The position numbers and the translations under genes are program-made. From positions 1-50,612 of the forward strand of contig CAMAUC010000018.1 in the NCBI GenBank assembly GCA_945861265.1: a stretch of DNA of 50,612 bases, given 5' to 3'. Positions 27,108 to 36,039 of this stretch are shown here, piece after piece. This DNA comes from Rhizobium sp. Q54 (GTDB lineage Bacteria; Pseudomonadota; Alphaproteobacteria; Rhizobiales; Xanthobacteraceae). The notes beneath the pieces are model-generated. The model was not told where the DNA came from. It did not search any database and was given only the letters and a program-made list of their open reading frames with translations. Each line of letters begins with the position of its first letter. The first letter of the stretch is position 1.

Positions 27108-30100
27108 ATGCTGCAAGGCTGGGTCGTCATCGCGGTGGCGCTTGGGTATATCGGCCTGCTGTTTCTGGTCGCCAGCTATGGCGACCGCACCCGCGCGCTA
27201 GTAGGCGTCGCCGGCGGCCCACCCACGCGGCAAGGCCTGCTCGGCCGTGAGGGCCGCGCGCGGCTGATGATCTATCCGCTGTCGCTGGCGATTTACTGCA
27301 CGTCGTGGACGTTCTTCGGCTCGGTCGGCTCGGCCTCGCGCACCGGCTACGAGTTCCTCACCATCTATATCGGTCCGGTGCTGATGATCGGCCTGTTCTC
27401 GCCGCTGCTGCTGCGCATCGTGCGGCTGGCCAAGGCGCAGAACATCACCTCGATCGCCGATTTCATCGCCGCGCGTTACGGCAAGGGCCAGGCGGTGGCC
27501 GCCGTGGTCGCGCTGATCGCCATCGTCGGCACCATTCCCTACATCGCGCTGCAACTCAAAGCCGTGTCGTCGTCGCTCGAGACGATTCTCGCGCACATCA
27601 CGCCGATCAGCGATCTGACGCGGCCGCTGCTCGGCGACATCGCGCTGTTCGTCGCGCTGTCGATGGCGACCTTCGCCGTGCTGTTCGGCACCCGCCATAT
27701 CGACGCGACCGAACATCAGGACGGCCTGATGCTGGCGATCGCGACCGAGTCGATCGTCAAGCTGTTCGCCTTTCTCGCGGTCGGCATCTTCGTGACCTTC
27801 TGGATGTTCGGCGGACCGGGCGCGCTGTTCGAGGCGGCGCGCGCCAGTTCGACAACCGCCGCATTGTTCTCTCGTGAGCCGGCTTTCGATGCGCTGATCG
27901 TCACGACTTTGCTGTCTTTCATGGCGATCATCCTGCTGCCGCGCCAGTTTCACGTCGCGGTGGTCGAGAACAACAATGAAAGCGAAATCAAGCGCGCGGT
28001 CTGGCTGTTTCCGATCTATCTGGTGCTGATCAATCTGTTCGTGGTGCCGATTGCGCTGGCCGGCCTGTTGACCTTCCCGGCCGGCTCGGTCGACAGCGAC
28101 ATGTTCGTTCTAGCGCTGCCGCTGCAGACCGGCTCCTACGTGCTGACCATCGCCGCTTTTGTCGGCGGCCTGTCGGCGGCGACCGCCATGGTGATCGTCG
28201 AATCGGTCGCCCTGTCGATCATGGTATCGAACGACCTGATCATGCCCTTGGTGCTGCAACGGCGCGAGGGCCTGCTGTCGGGCCGCGAGAATATCGGCAA
28301 GCTGCTGTTGACCGTGCGGCGGCTGGCGATCTTCGCCATCCTGCTCATGTCCTATTTCTATTATCGCGCCGCCGGCGAGGCGCAGCTTGCCTCCATTGGC
28401 TTGCTCGCCTTTGCCGCGGTGGCGCAACTGGCGCCGGCTTTCTTCGGCGGGCTGTTTTGGCGGCGCGCCACCGCCGCCGGCGCTATCGCCGGCATGGTCG
28501 CAGGCATCGCCATCTGGGCATATACGCTGCTACTGCCGACCTTCGCCGACATCGGCTTCATCGGCCAGCGCATCCTGACCGAGGGGCCGTGGGGAATCGC
28601 CATGCTGCGGCCGCAGCACATGTTCGGCCTGGGCGTGTCGCCCTTGGTGCATGGCGTGGTGTGGAGTCTGGGCGTCAATATTCTTTGCTATATCGGCTTC
28701 TCACTGCGCCGCGAGCCATCGCCGATCGAGCGCATGCAGGCCAATACCTTCGTGCCGTCCGACCTGACGCCGATGACGCCGAGCTTCCGACTGTGGCGCT
28801 CTTCGGTGACGGTCGAAGAACTCGTCACCACGGTGGCGCGCTATCTCGGCGAGGAACGCACGCGCGGCGCGCTGGAAGCCTTCGCCGAGACCCATCGCAT
28901 CAGCATGGATGCCAAGGACGAGGCCGACTTCCGCCTGGTGCGCCACGCCGAACATATTCTCGCCTCGGCCATCGGCGGCGCCTCATCGCGGTTGGTGCTG
29001 TCGCTTCTGTTGCGCAAGCGTTCGGTTTCGACCAAGGCGGCGCTGAAACTGCTCGACGACGCCAATGCGGCGATCCAGTACAACCGCGAAATCCTGCAAA
29101 CCGCGCTCGACCATGTGCGTCAAGGCATCGCCGTGTTCGACCGCGATCTGCAATTGATCTGCTGGAACCGGCAGTTCGGCGAAATCCTCGATCTGCCGCC
29201 GAACCTGATCCGCGTCGGCGTGGCCCTGGCCGACATATTACGCTTTAACAGCCAACGCGGCGACGTCGCGCCGGATCGCATCGAAGACTTCGTGCGCGCG
29301 CAGATCGAACGCTATGTCTCCGGCAAGGAACTGTTCATGGAGCGCTTCGCCGAGGCCGGCATGGTGATCGAGGTACGCGCCAACCACATGCCGGACGGCG
29401 GCATCGTCACCACCTTTACCGATATCACATCGAGCGTCGAGGCCGCCGAGGCGCTTGAGCGCTCGAACGAGACGCTGGAACGGCGCGTGCGCGAACGCAC
29501 CGAGGAACTGACATTGCTCAACGTGGCGCTCGCCCGCGCCAAGGGCGAGGCCGACGCCGCCAATATTTCCAAGACCAAATTTCTCGCCGCCGCCAGCCAC
29601 GACATTTTGCAACCGCTCAACGCGGCGCGGCTTTACGTCACCAGCCTGATCGAGCGCGGCGCGCGCGATGACCGCCGGCTGGTCGATAATATCGACGCGT
29701 CGCTCGAAGCCGTTGAAGAAATATTCGGCGCGCTGCTGGACATGTCGCGGCTCGACACCGGCGCGATGCGGCCGGAATTCTCATCGTTCCGCATCGACGA
29801 TCTGATGCGGCAGATCGAACTGGAATTCGCGCCGCTGGCGAGCGCAAAGGGCATCGAACTCAAATACGTGCCGTGCTCGCTGGTGGTGCGCTCGGACCGC
29901 AGGCTGCTGCGCCGGCTGGTACAGAATCTGGTGTCGAACGCGATCAAGTATACGCCGACCGGGCGCGTGCTCATCGGCTGCCGCCGCAAGGGGCCGTCGC
30001 TGCGCATCGACGTTTATGACACCGGCGTCGGCATTCCGGAATCGAAGCGGCGCGACATCTTCATCGAATTCCATCGCCTTGAGCAGGGCGCGCGTATCGC

Positions 30101-30665
30101 CCGTGGCCTGGGCCTCGGCCTGTCGATCGTCGAGCGCGTCGCGCGCGTGCTTGGCAGCACCGTCGAGGTTGACCAGACGGTCGGCGGCGGTTCGCATTTC
30201 GCAGTGACCGTCGCGCGCTCGAACGCGACGCCGGTCGAACTGCCGGCGCGCGATACCGCGCGCATCGATCCGAGCCAGCTCGCCGGCACCACCGCGATCT
30301 GCATCGATAACGAACCGTCTGTGCTCGACGGCATGGAAATGCTGCTGCGCGGCTGGGGCTGCGACGTGATCAAGGCGCCCGATCTCGACATCGCCATGGC
30401 GGCGGTCGCTGAAAGCCCAACCCCGCCGAACGGCCTCTTGGTCGATTACCATCTCGATCAAGGCAATGGCATCGAGGCGATCATCGCGCTGCGCAAGCGT
30501 TGCGGACCGCTGCCGGCGATCCTGATCACCGCCGACCGCTCGCCGGCAGTGCGCGAACGGGCGCGTGCCGAGGATATTCAGTTGCTGAACAAGCCGCTCA
30601 AGCCAGCGGCGTTGCGCGCGCTGCTGGCGCAGTGGCGCGTGATGCGGGTGGCGGCGGCGGAGTAA
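27108..30665 (+). CDS. CrbS-like hybrid sensor histidine kinase with N-terminal SSF transporter domain
   Basis: A 1185-residue protein. The first ~510 residues are a sodium:solute symporter domain with some 13 membrane helices (LAIYCTSWTFFGSVGSASRTG early). Then follow a helical linker resembling the STAC domain (~575-640), a PAS domain (~650-765, GIAVFDRDLQLICWNRQFGE), a coiled coil, and a histidine kinase with H831 in ASHDILQPLNAARL and ATPase boxes (NLVSNAIKYTPTG, DTGVGIPESKRRDIFIEF, GLGLGLSIVERVARVLG). A C-terminal receiver has phospho-acceptor D1113 in LLVDYHLDQG. This matches CrbS, which governs acetate use (acs, actP) in Vibrio and Pseudomonas. The likely partner regulator is the convergent gene, whose stop codon directly abuts this one. 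The ligand is probably acetate or a related acid; that is inference. Confidence 0.88.
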   Translation: MLQGWVVIAVALGYIGLLFLVASYGDRTRALVGVAGGPPTRQGLLGREGRARLMIYPLSLAIYCTSWTFFGSVGSASRTGYEFLTIYIGPVLMIGLFSPLLLRIVRLAKAQNITSIADFIAARYGKGQAVAAVVALIAIVGTIPYIALQLKAVSSSLETILAHITPISDLTRPLLGDIALFVALSMATFAVLFGTRHIDATEHQDGLMLAIATESIVKLFAFLAVGIFVTFWMFGGPGALFEAARASSTTAALFSREPAFDALIVTTLLSFMAIILLPRQFHVAVVENNNESEIKRAVWLFPIYLVLINLFVVPIALAGLLTFPAGSVDSDMFVLALPLQTGSYVLTIAAFVGGLSAATAMVIVESVALSIMVSNDLIMPLVLQRREGLLSGRENIGKLLLTVRRLAIFAILLMSYFYYRAAGEAQLASIGLLAFAAVAQLAPAFFGGLFWRRATAAGAIAGMVAGIAIWAYTLLLPTFADIGFIGQRILTEGPWGIAMLRPQHMFGLGVSPLVHGVVWSLGVNILCYIGFSLRREPSPIERMQANTFVPSDLTPMTPSFRLWRSSVTVEELVTTVARYLGEERTRGALEAFAETHRISMDAKDEADFRLVRHAEHILASAIGGASSRLVLSLLLRKRSVSTKAALKLLDDANAAIQYNREILQTALDHVRQGIAVFDRDLQLICWNRQFGEILDLPPNLIRVGVALADILRFNSQRGDVAPDRIEDFVRAQIERYVSGKELFMERFAEAGMVIEVRANHMPDGGIVTTFTDITSSVEAAEALERSNETLERRVRERTEELTLLNVALARAKGEADAANISKTKFLAAASHDILQPLNAARLYVTSLIERGARDDRRLVDNIDASLEAVEEIFGALLDMSRLDTGAMRPEFSSFRIDDLMRQIELEFAPLASAKGIELKYVPCSLVVRSDRRLLRRLVQNLVSNAIKYTPTGRVLIGCRRKGPSLRIDVYDTGVGIPESKRRDIFIEFHRLEQGARIARGLGLGLSIVERVARVLGSTVEVDQTVGGGSHFAVTVARSNATPVELPARDTARIDPSQLAGTTAICIDNEPSVLDGMEMLLRGWGCDVIKAPDLDIAMAAVAESPTPPNGLLVDYHLDQGNGIEAIIALRKRCGPLPAILITADRSPAVRERARAEDIQLLNKPLKPAALRALLAQWRVMRVAAAE

Positions 30666-31340
30666 TTACCCTTCCGCCGTGACGCCCGACCAGTGGCCGG
30701 TTTCGATCTTGGCGGCGGCAATCACGGCCTGCGTCCGGCTTTCGACGCCGAGCTTTTGTAGAATCGCCGAGACATGCGCCTTCACAGTGGCTTCGGAAAC
30801 GCCAAGTTGATAGGCGATCTGCTTGTTGAGCAGGCCTTCCGACAGCATCATCAGCACGCGCACCTGCTGCGGCGTCAGCGTCGCCATCCGCACCATCAGC
30901 GCCGCCGATTCGGCGTCAGAACCGGCGGACAGATCGACGTCGGCCGGCGTCCATACGCCGCCATTGAGAATGCGTGAGATCGCCGCACGCATCTCTTCGA
31001 CGCTCAGCGTCTTCGGGATGAAACCGGAAGCGCCGAACTCCATGCAGCGGCGGATCGCGGCCGGATCGTCATTGGCCGACACCACAATCACCGGCACGCT
31101 CGGATACTGCGCGCGAATATACATCAGGCCGGAAAAGCCGCGCACGCCGGGCATGGCCAGATCGAGGAGGACCAGGTCGATATCGCCGCCTTTATCGAGC
31201 AGCGCCACGACATCGTCGAAAGTCCCGGCTTCGGCGATCTCCACCCGTTCCAGAAGGCCGGACACTGATTCGCGCAAGGCGCCGCGGAACAACGGATGGT
31301 CGTCGGCGATCACCAGCTGGTAGATATCGAGCTTCTCCAC
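30666..31340 (-). CDS. CrbR-like response regulator (receiver + LuxR-type HTH)
   Basis: A 224-residue NarL/FixJ-type regulator. The receiver domain (residues 6-125) has acidic pocket DDH (13-15), phospho-acceptor D60 in LVLLDLAMPG, and lysine in GFIPKTLS. The LuxR-type helix-turn-helix (about 150-212) reads LTPQQVRVLMMLSEGLLNKQ then VSEATVKAHVSAILQKLGV. It should be phosphorylated by the neighbouring SSF kinase and activate the DUF4212-symporter operon and acs; this rests on the CrbSR precedent. It is transcribed towards the kinase, the two stops touching (TAA|TTA). Confidence 0.87.
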   Translation of the reverse strand: MEKLDIYQLVIADDHPLFRGALRESVSGLLERVEIAEAGTFDDVVALLDKGGDIDLVLLDLAMPGVRGFSGLMYIRAQYPSVPVIVVSANDDPAAIRRCMEFGASGFIPKTLSVEEMRAAISRILNGGVWTPADVDLSAGSDAESAALMVRMATLTPQQVRVLMMLSEGLLNKQIAYQLGVSEATVKAHVSAILQKLGVESRTQAVIAAAKIETGHWSGVTAEG

Positions 31341-31533
31341 CGATCAAACTTTCTTCTTGCCGGATGGCGGCCATTTAGCGCGCAAAACCGAACGCCGGGT
31401 ACGCCTTTATATCAATGTTCCACCCCGACAAGGGCGAGCGCAAGGCCTTCGCCGCAGGCTATTTGAATTAATGTCTAATATCAATGTGATAGAAGGAAAA
31501 CCGTGATTGCGGGCCAGCCATGAAGCGTGTTCG

Positions 31534-32136
31534 TCAATTGACGGCCGCCAAGTGCTCCAGAGGCTGGCCTTCGATGCGCTTGGTCAGTTCGTCATGGATA
31601 TTGCACAACGCAACCATGAGATAATTCTTGGTCGTGTCGAAATCGCGGCCGCGCAGCTTTTCGTGGATCGGCATCAGGTCGAAATAAAGCGCGGCATATT
31701 GCTCCGGGACATCCATGGCGCGCTTGACCGGATGCAGACTGATTTGCCGCAAGCGACGCTCGAGATCGGCGCGCAATTCCCGCCATGCCTCGCTGCCGAC
31801 TGCTTCCGGCACCGGATAGCGGTCGAACACCGACAAAACGATCTTGACCAGCCCATCGATGTCTTGAGGCGAGCGGGAACGCGAACGCAGGACGCCTTCG
31901 ACGATCTCCCCCACCATCGCAAGCCCGAGCGGAAAAGCGCGCCAGCGCGATTCCTCGACTGCCTTGTGGAAGGCCGGCTCCTTGAACAACACTTTTGAAT
32001 AGTGCCCGGCGCGCGCCCGCGAATATTCGTAGATCGCCTTCTGGATCAGAAAGGCGGCGTTGCCGTCGATGAAGTCGGCGAGTTCGCGTTCATCGCCGAT
32101 CGAGGAACGCCGGCGGAAATAGTCGAAAAAACCCAT
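31534..32136 (-). CDS. Conserved hypothetical protein, 200 residues
   Basis: I do not recognise a family. The protein starts at ATG 32136 (MGFFDYFRRRSS) rather than at the longer frame start 32208. It is soluble, mostly helical and rich in Arg/Glu: ELADFIDGNAAFLIQKAIYE, FKEPAFHKAVEESRWRAF, GLAMVGEIVEGVLRSRSRSP, NIHDELTKRIEGQPLEHL. No membrane segment or catalytic motif is visible. It lies upstream of the response regulator on the same strand (193 bases apart) and divergent from the acetate-type symporter operon, so it may belong to the same response. Confidence 0.7.
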   Translation of the reverse strand: MGFFDYFRRRSSIGDERELADFIDGNAAFLIQKAIYEYSRARAGHYSKVLFKEPAFHKAVEESRWRAFPLGLAMVGEIVEGVLRSRSRSPQDIDGLVKIVLSVFDRYPVPEAVGSEAWRELRADLERRLRQISLHPVKRAMDVPEQYAALYFDLMPIHEKLRGRDFDTTKNYLMVALCNIHDELTKRIEGQPLEHLAAVN

Positions 32137-32436
32137 AACGATTCTCGTCCGCTGGTTGCCTGGTTGTCTGGCTGCCGCCGTTTCGCGTCTGCGAAGAGAA
32201 TATCTCAAAAAACGTCAATAAAATCAAACACAACAGATCACGTGATACGTCTAAAGTATAATAATGGGTCTCTAACTCCCGGTGCTAGCTTAACTTTACT
32301 TCAAATCCGCCGGCAAGAAGCGGATGCGCGCGGCGGCAATCGGGGGGTGTCGCTCACGTACATTGTTGCTCCCCTCAAATTTCCACATCCGATCCGCGCC
32401 AAGCGGGCGGAATTTTCAAGGGAGGGGCTGCGACCC
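32137..32436 (+). promoter_or_regulatory. Regulatory region of the DUF4212-symporter operon
   Basis: A 300-base AT-richer gap without a gene. It contains an exact TATAAT (32257-32262) without a good -35, and 10 bases upstream of it the perfect 10-bp palindrome ATCACGTGAT (32237-32246), where an activator could replace the -35. The leader then runs about 170 bases to AAGGGAGGGG (32418-32427), a strong ribosome site 9 bases before the DUF4212 start. An activator-dependent promoter fits control by the nearby LuxR-type regulator; this assignment is inference. Confidence 0.4.
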
Positions 32437-32718
32437 ATGACTCCATCCAACGAAGCTGCACAGGCCAATACGGATGCGCATTGGCAAAAAACGTCGAGGT
32501 TGATGTTTATGCATCTCGGCGTGTGGTTTTTCTTCGGTTTCATCATCCACTTCTTCGTGGTGCCGTTGAACACCATCACCATTCCAATTCTCGGTTTCCC
32601 GCTCGGCTTCTACATGGCCGCGCAGGGTTCGCTGATCGTGTTCGTCGTCATGCTGTTCATGTTCGCCAAGCAGCAGGACAAGATCGACCGCGAATTCGGC
32701 ATGGCCGAAGACGATTGA
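32437..32718 (+). CDS. DUF4212 small subunit of sodium/solute symporter
   Basis: A 93-residue protein with two membrane helices (LGVWFFFGFIIHFFVVPL; GFYMAAQGSLIVFVVMLFMF), ending with a charged KQQDKIDREFGM tail. This is the DUF4212 family, a small membrane partner encoded ahead of SSF symporters for acetate and related acids, analogous to E. coli YjcH before ActP. The start at 32437 is fixed by the strong AAGGGAGGGG ribosome site. The symporter gene follows after 13 bases. Confidence 0.9.
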   Translation: MTPSNEAAQANTDAHWQKTSRLMFMHLGVWFFFGFIIHFFVVPLNTITIPILGFPLGFYMAAQGSLIVFVVMLFMFAKQQDKIDREFGMAEDD

Positions 32719-32731
32719 GGGGGCAAAAAAC

Positions 32732-34705
32732 ATGACAACGCAAACGGATACCAGTTCCGATTTCATCAAAAATCTCGGAAAGATGTATGGCACCTATACC
32801 GGTGGCTTCATCGCATTCATTATCCTGCTCGCGATTCTCGAACAGGTCGGCGTGCCGAACAAGATCCTCGGCTACCTGTTCGTGTTCTTCACGCTGGCGG
32901 TCTACGCCGTCATCGGCGTGATGACCCGGACGGCGCAAGTCTCCGAATATTACGTGGCAGGCCGGCGCGTTCCGGCCTTCTATAACGGCATGGCGACCGG
33001 CGCCGATTGGATGTCGGCGGCGTCCTTCGTCGGCATGGCCGGCACTTTGTTCCTGCTCGGCTATGACGGGTTGGCCTGGGTGCTCGGCTGGACCGGCGGC
33101 TTCGTGCTGGTGTCGATCCTGATCGGACCGTATCTCCGCAAGTTCGGCGCCTATACCGTGCCGGATTTCATGGCGTTCCGGTTCGGCGGCAACTTCGCCC
33201 GCGGCATCGCGGTGGTGGTGCTGGTGTGCTGCTCCTTCACTTACGTGACGGCGCAGATTTATGGCACCGGTCTGATCGCATCGCGCTTCTTAGGGATGCA
33301 GTTCGAGATCGCGGTGTTCGCGGGCCTCGTCGGCATTCTGCTGTGCGCGATGCTGGGCGGCATGCGGGCGGTGACATGGACGCAGATCGCACAATACGTC
33401 GTGCTGATCATCGCGTACCTGACGCCGATCGTGATCCTGTCGACCAAGAAGTACGGCATTCCGATCCCGGAACTGACCTACGGCACGGCGATTGCTGAAA
33501 TCACCGCGCGCGAAGGCCAGATGCTGGCGACCGGACTGGCGACGGCGGCGAGCCTCAAGCCGCATATCGCGCCGTTCATCAACTACAGTCCGTTGAACTT
33601 CTTCGGCATCATCTTCTGCATGATGGTCGGCACCGCTTCACTGCCGCACATCCTGATGCGATACTTCACCACCCCGTCGGTGCGTGAAGCGCGGCAGTCG
33701 GTCGCATGGTCGTTGCTGTTCATCTTCCTGCTGTACTTCTCGGCGCCGGCCTATGCGGCGTTCTCGAAGCTGGAGGTCTACACCAACATCATCGGGGCGA
33801 ACGTCACTTCGCTGAAGCCCTGGCTGTTCACCTGGGGCGAACTCGGGCTGATCCAGATCTGCGGCAAGAACGCAGGAAGCATCGACGCCATCGTTGCTGC
33901 CTGTAAGGCGATCGCCGGTCATCCCGGCGTAGTGCGTCTGCAAGACTTCGTGATCAATACGGACGTGATCGTGCTCTCCACGCCGGAGATCGCGGGCCTT
34001 CCGTACGTGATCTCGGGTCTGGTGGCCGCGGGCGGTCTGGCGGCGGCGCTTTCGACCGCTGACGGCCTGCTGCTCGCGATCGCCAACGCGCTGTCTCACG
34101 ACGTCTACTACAAGATGCTCGACCCGAATGCGCCGACGATCCGCCGGCTCACCGTGGCGCGCGTCCTGTTGTTCTTCGTCGCCGTGGCCTCGGCTGCGCT
34201 GGCGGCTACCAAACCGGGCGACATCCTGGCCATGGTCGGCTGGGCGTTCTCGCTCGCTATGGCCGGCAACTTCCCGGCGCTCATCATGGGCGTCTGGTGG
34301 AAACGCACGACGGCTGCGGGCGCGATTGCCGGCATGCTGGCGGGCTTCGGCCTCTGCCTGTTCTACCTCGTCTGCTCGCGGTACTTCCCCGGCTACGGTG
34401 TGAAGTACTTCTTCATGACGTCGTTGACGAACCCGCTGACGGGCGCTCCGATTGTCGACATCGCCAAAGCCATGGCGCTGCCGAACGCCATGGAGACGTG
34501 GCCGACGCTGGCACATCCGATGGCAAATAAGGTCGGCTGGTTCGGCCTCAACAACATCAACTGCGGGTTGTTGGGTATGCCGCTCGGCTTCCTGGTCATC
34601 TATGTGGTCAGCCTCATGGGCAAGGAACCGTCGAAGGAAATGCAGGCTTACGTCGACGAAATTCGTAAGCCTCGCGGCCGCACGGTCATCGAAGAAAAGA
34701 CCTGA
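32732..34705 (+). CDS. ActP-like sodium:solute symporter (acetate/short-chain acid permease)
   Basis: A 657-residue SSF-family transporter with about 13-14 membrane helices. Typical are VSEYYVAGRRVPAFYNGMAT and GADWMSAASFVGMAG near the N-terminus, the GLAAALSTADGLLLAIANAL sodium-site helix, and KPGDILAMVGWAFSLAMAGN. A long insert around residues 360-415 contains two cysteines (ICGKNAGS...VAACKA), as in the DUF4212-associated subgroup (VC_2705-like). It likely imports acetate, propionate or pyruvate-like acids with Na+. A strong terminator follows 22 bases after the stop, ending the two-gene operon. Confidence 0.9.
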   Translation: MTTQTDTSSDFIKNLGKMYGTYTGGFIAFIILLAILEQVGVPNKILGYLFVFFTLAVYAVIGVMTRTAQVSEYYVAGRRVPAFYNGMATGADWMSAASFVGMAGTLFLLGYDGLAWVLGWTGGFVLVSILIGPYLRKFGAYTVPDFMAFRFGGNFARGIAVVVLVCCSFTYVTAQIYGTGLIASRFLGMQFEIAVFAGLVGILLCAMLGGMRAVTWTQIAQYVVLIIAYLTPIVILSTKKYGIPIPELTYGTAIAEITAREGQMLATGLATAASLKPHIAPFINYSPLNFFGIIFCMMVGTASLPHILMRYFTTPSVREARQSVAWSLLFIFLLYFSAPAYAAFSKLEVYTNIIGANVTSLKPWLFTWGELGLIQICGKNAGSIDAIVAACKAIAGHPGVVRLQDFVINTDVIVLSTPEIAGLPYVISGLVAAGGLAAALSTADGLLLAIANALSHDVYYKMLDPNAPTIRRLTVARVLLFFVAVASAALAATKPGDILAMVGWAFSLAMAGNFPALIMGVWWKRTTAAGAIAGMLAGFGLCLFYLVCSRYFPGYGVKYFFMTSLTNPLTGAPIVDIAKAMALPNAMETWPTLAHPMANKVGWFGLNNINCGLLGMPLGFLVIYVVSLMGKEPSKEMQAYVDEIRKPRGRTVIEEKT

Positions 34706-34727
34706 CCGTTCACACGGTTTGATCTGG

Positions 34728-34757
34728 AGCGGGGCCCCACGGGGCCCCGCTTTTTTT
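34728..34757 (+). terminator. Strong rho-independent terminator after the symporter operon
   Basis: AGCGGGGCCCC (34728-34738) and GGGGCCCCGCT (34741-34751) make an 11-bp all but perfect GC-rich stem with a minimal loop, followed by seven T. A textbook intrinsic terminator. Confidence 0.92.
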
Positions 34758-34810
34758 CGGTTGCCCGATGACACGGCAACCGCCATGGTGTTGCGGGGGG
34801 GATCAGGCCG

Positions 34811-35116
34811 GTGAACGAGACCACGCTTTTTTCTTACTGGGTCTATCAACTGCCGAACTTCGTTCTGGCAGTGGTGATGTACACCATGCTTGGGCGCGTG
34901 CTGCTCGGCCTGTTCGTCGACCCCGATTCACCGAATTACATCTGGCGCTTCTTCTGCCGCCTCACCGACCCCTTTGTCGCAGCGATCGCGCTGGTGACGC
35001 CGAAGGCGGCGCCGCCGGTCGTGGTCTGGCTGTTCGGTTTCGTCTGGCTGTTCTGGCTGCGCGTCGCCCTGCTCTACGGCTTTCTGCTGATGGGCGCCGT
35101 CCCGAAGGTGACCTGA
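34811..35116 (+). CDS. Small YggT-like membrane protein
   Basis: A 101-residue protein starting at GTG (34811) behind GGGGGGGATC. It has two or three membrane helices (LPNFVLAVVMYTMLGRVLLGLF; PPVVVWLFGFVWLFWLRVALLYGF) around RFFCRLTDPFVAAIALVTPK, which resembles the YggT core (a conserved pro-phe after a charged stretch). It is followed 2 bases later by another small membrane gene, so the two form an operon. Function unknown. Confidence 0.7.
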   Translation: MNETTLFSYWVYQLPNFVLAVVMYTMLGRVLLGLFVDPDSPNYIWRFFCRLTDPFVAAIALVTPKAAPPVVVWLFGFVWLFWLRVALLYGFLLMGAVPKVT

Positions 35117-35118
35117 CT

Positions 35119-35445
35119 ATGGAACGAAATTTCTATTTCGTCGGCATCGCCTTCTTCGGCATGATCAACGGCATCTTCAATCAGACGGCGCTGTTGTTCG
35201 CGCTCATTCACGTCCAAGTGCTGGCGCCGGCGTTGCTGTTCGGCTCGACGGGGCTGACCTTGATGTTCTCGTCGCTGATGGTATCGACCGCGACCATCAT
35301 CCTCGCCGGCATTCCCGCCGCTCTCTACGAGCGCTTCGCTGGCGCCAAGGACGATTCGACGCCAGTGTCGCTGTGGATATGGCTTGCCGGTACCGCGCTG
35401 CTGACGCTGCCGGCGATCGGTAATTTTTTCCAGTTCGGCCTATAA
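35119..35445 (+). CDS. Small three-helix membrane protein, unknown function
   Basis: A 108-residue hydrophobic protein beginning MERNFYFVGIAFFGMINGIF. It has three membrane segments and a short cytoplasmic loop ALYERFAGAKDDSTPVS. It starts 2 bases after the YggT-like gene and is the real gene inside a longer open frame that begins out of register upstream. No motif for catalysis or binding is seen. Confidence 0.75.
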   Translation: MERNFYFVGIAFFGMINGIFNQTALLFALIHVQVLAPALLFGSTGLTLMFSSLMVSTATIILAGIPAALYERFAGAKDDSTPVSLWIWLAGTALLTLPAIGNFFQFGL

Positions 35446-35584
35446 AAATAATCGGCAGCAAGGAACACGAGGCCGGGCGTGGTGTTGGAACATCCGACGC
35501 GCCGGCGCTTCTGGCGCGCTTATGACGTGGCATATAAATTGCCTTTTTCATCTGGGGGGATGGGTGATCCGAAAGGAGACGACC

Positions 35585-35965
35585 ATGATCCCGTGCGAGC
35601 GCTACGCGTTTTTTACCCTGGTCCGCGACGCCGGCTTTTTCACGCTGGCGGCCATTGTCCTGATGATCGGCTTTAGTTTCGAACCGCCTTTGGCCTTCGA
35701 GATAGGCGCTTCGGTCGCGCTGCTTTTCTCCGTCCTGTTGCTCGTCCGCAGTTACCTGCTCACACCGGATCGTTTCCGGCGCAGCGAGGTCTGGCGCGGC
35801 CTCAATCCCGACGAGCGGCCGGCCGGCGAGCACGGCATCCGTATCGCCCGTGATTACATGGAAGAGCTGCTGCTGCGCTTCGCCAAATCCAGTTCGGCCA
35901 TCGCCGGACTGCTCTACGGCTCGGCGCTGATCCTGTCGTTGACGGTGGGCTATGACGGGCTTTGA
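35585..35965 (+). CDS. Small membrane protein, paralogue 1
   Basis: A 126-residue protein whose start is fixed by AAGGAG (35572-35577), 7 bases before ATG. Three membrane helices are seen: FFTLAAIVLMIGFSF, LAFEIGASVALLFSVLLLVR and IAGLLYGSALILSLTV. The core VLMIGFSFEPPLAFEIGASVAL aligns with VMVGMSFEPRLAFQAGGTLTAL of the next gene, and both are followed by an R/Y-rich segment (RRSEVWRGLNPDERP vs RRTELWLYLPEELRP). The two are tandem duplicates. Family and function not recognised. Confidence 0.72.
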   Translation: MIPCERYAFFTLVRDAGFFTLAAIVLMIGFSFEPPLAFEIGASVALLFSVLLLVRSYLLTPDRFRRSEVWRGLNPDERPAGEHGIRIARDYMEELLLRFAKSSSAIAGLLYGSALILSLTVGYDGL

Positions 35966-36039
35966 CACTCAATCGTGACTGCCCGAAAAAACGGAATTAC
36001 GCTAGTTTAAGACGCTTGTTGGAATCGGGCGGGGGCGGC

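Noticed and set aside
34768-35445. 225-codon frame covering the two small membrane genes
   Set aside because: Its first half is the wrong frame of the YggT-like gene; only the last 108 residues from 35119 look like protein.
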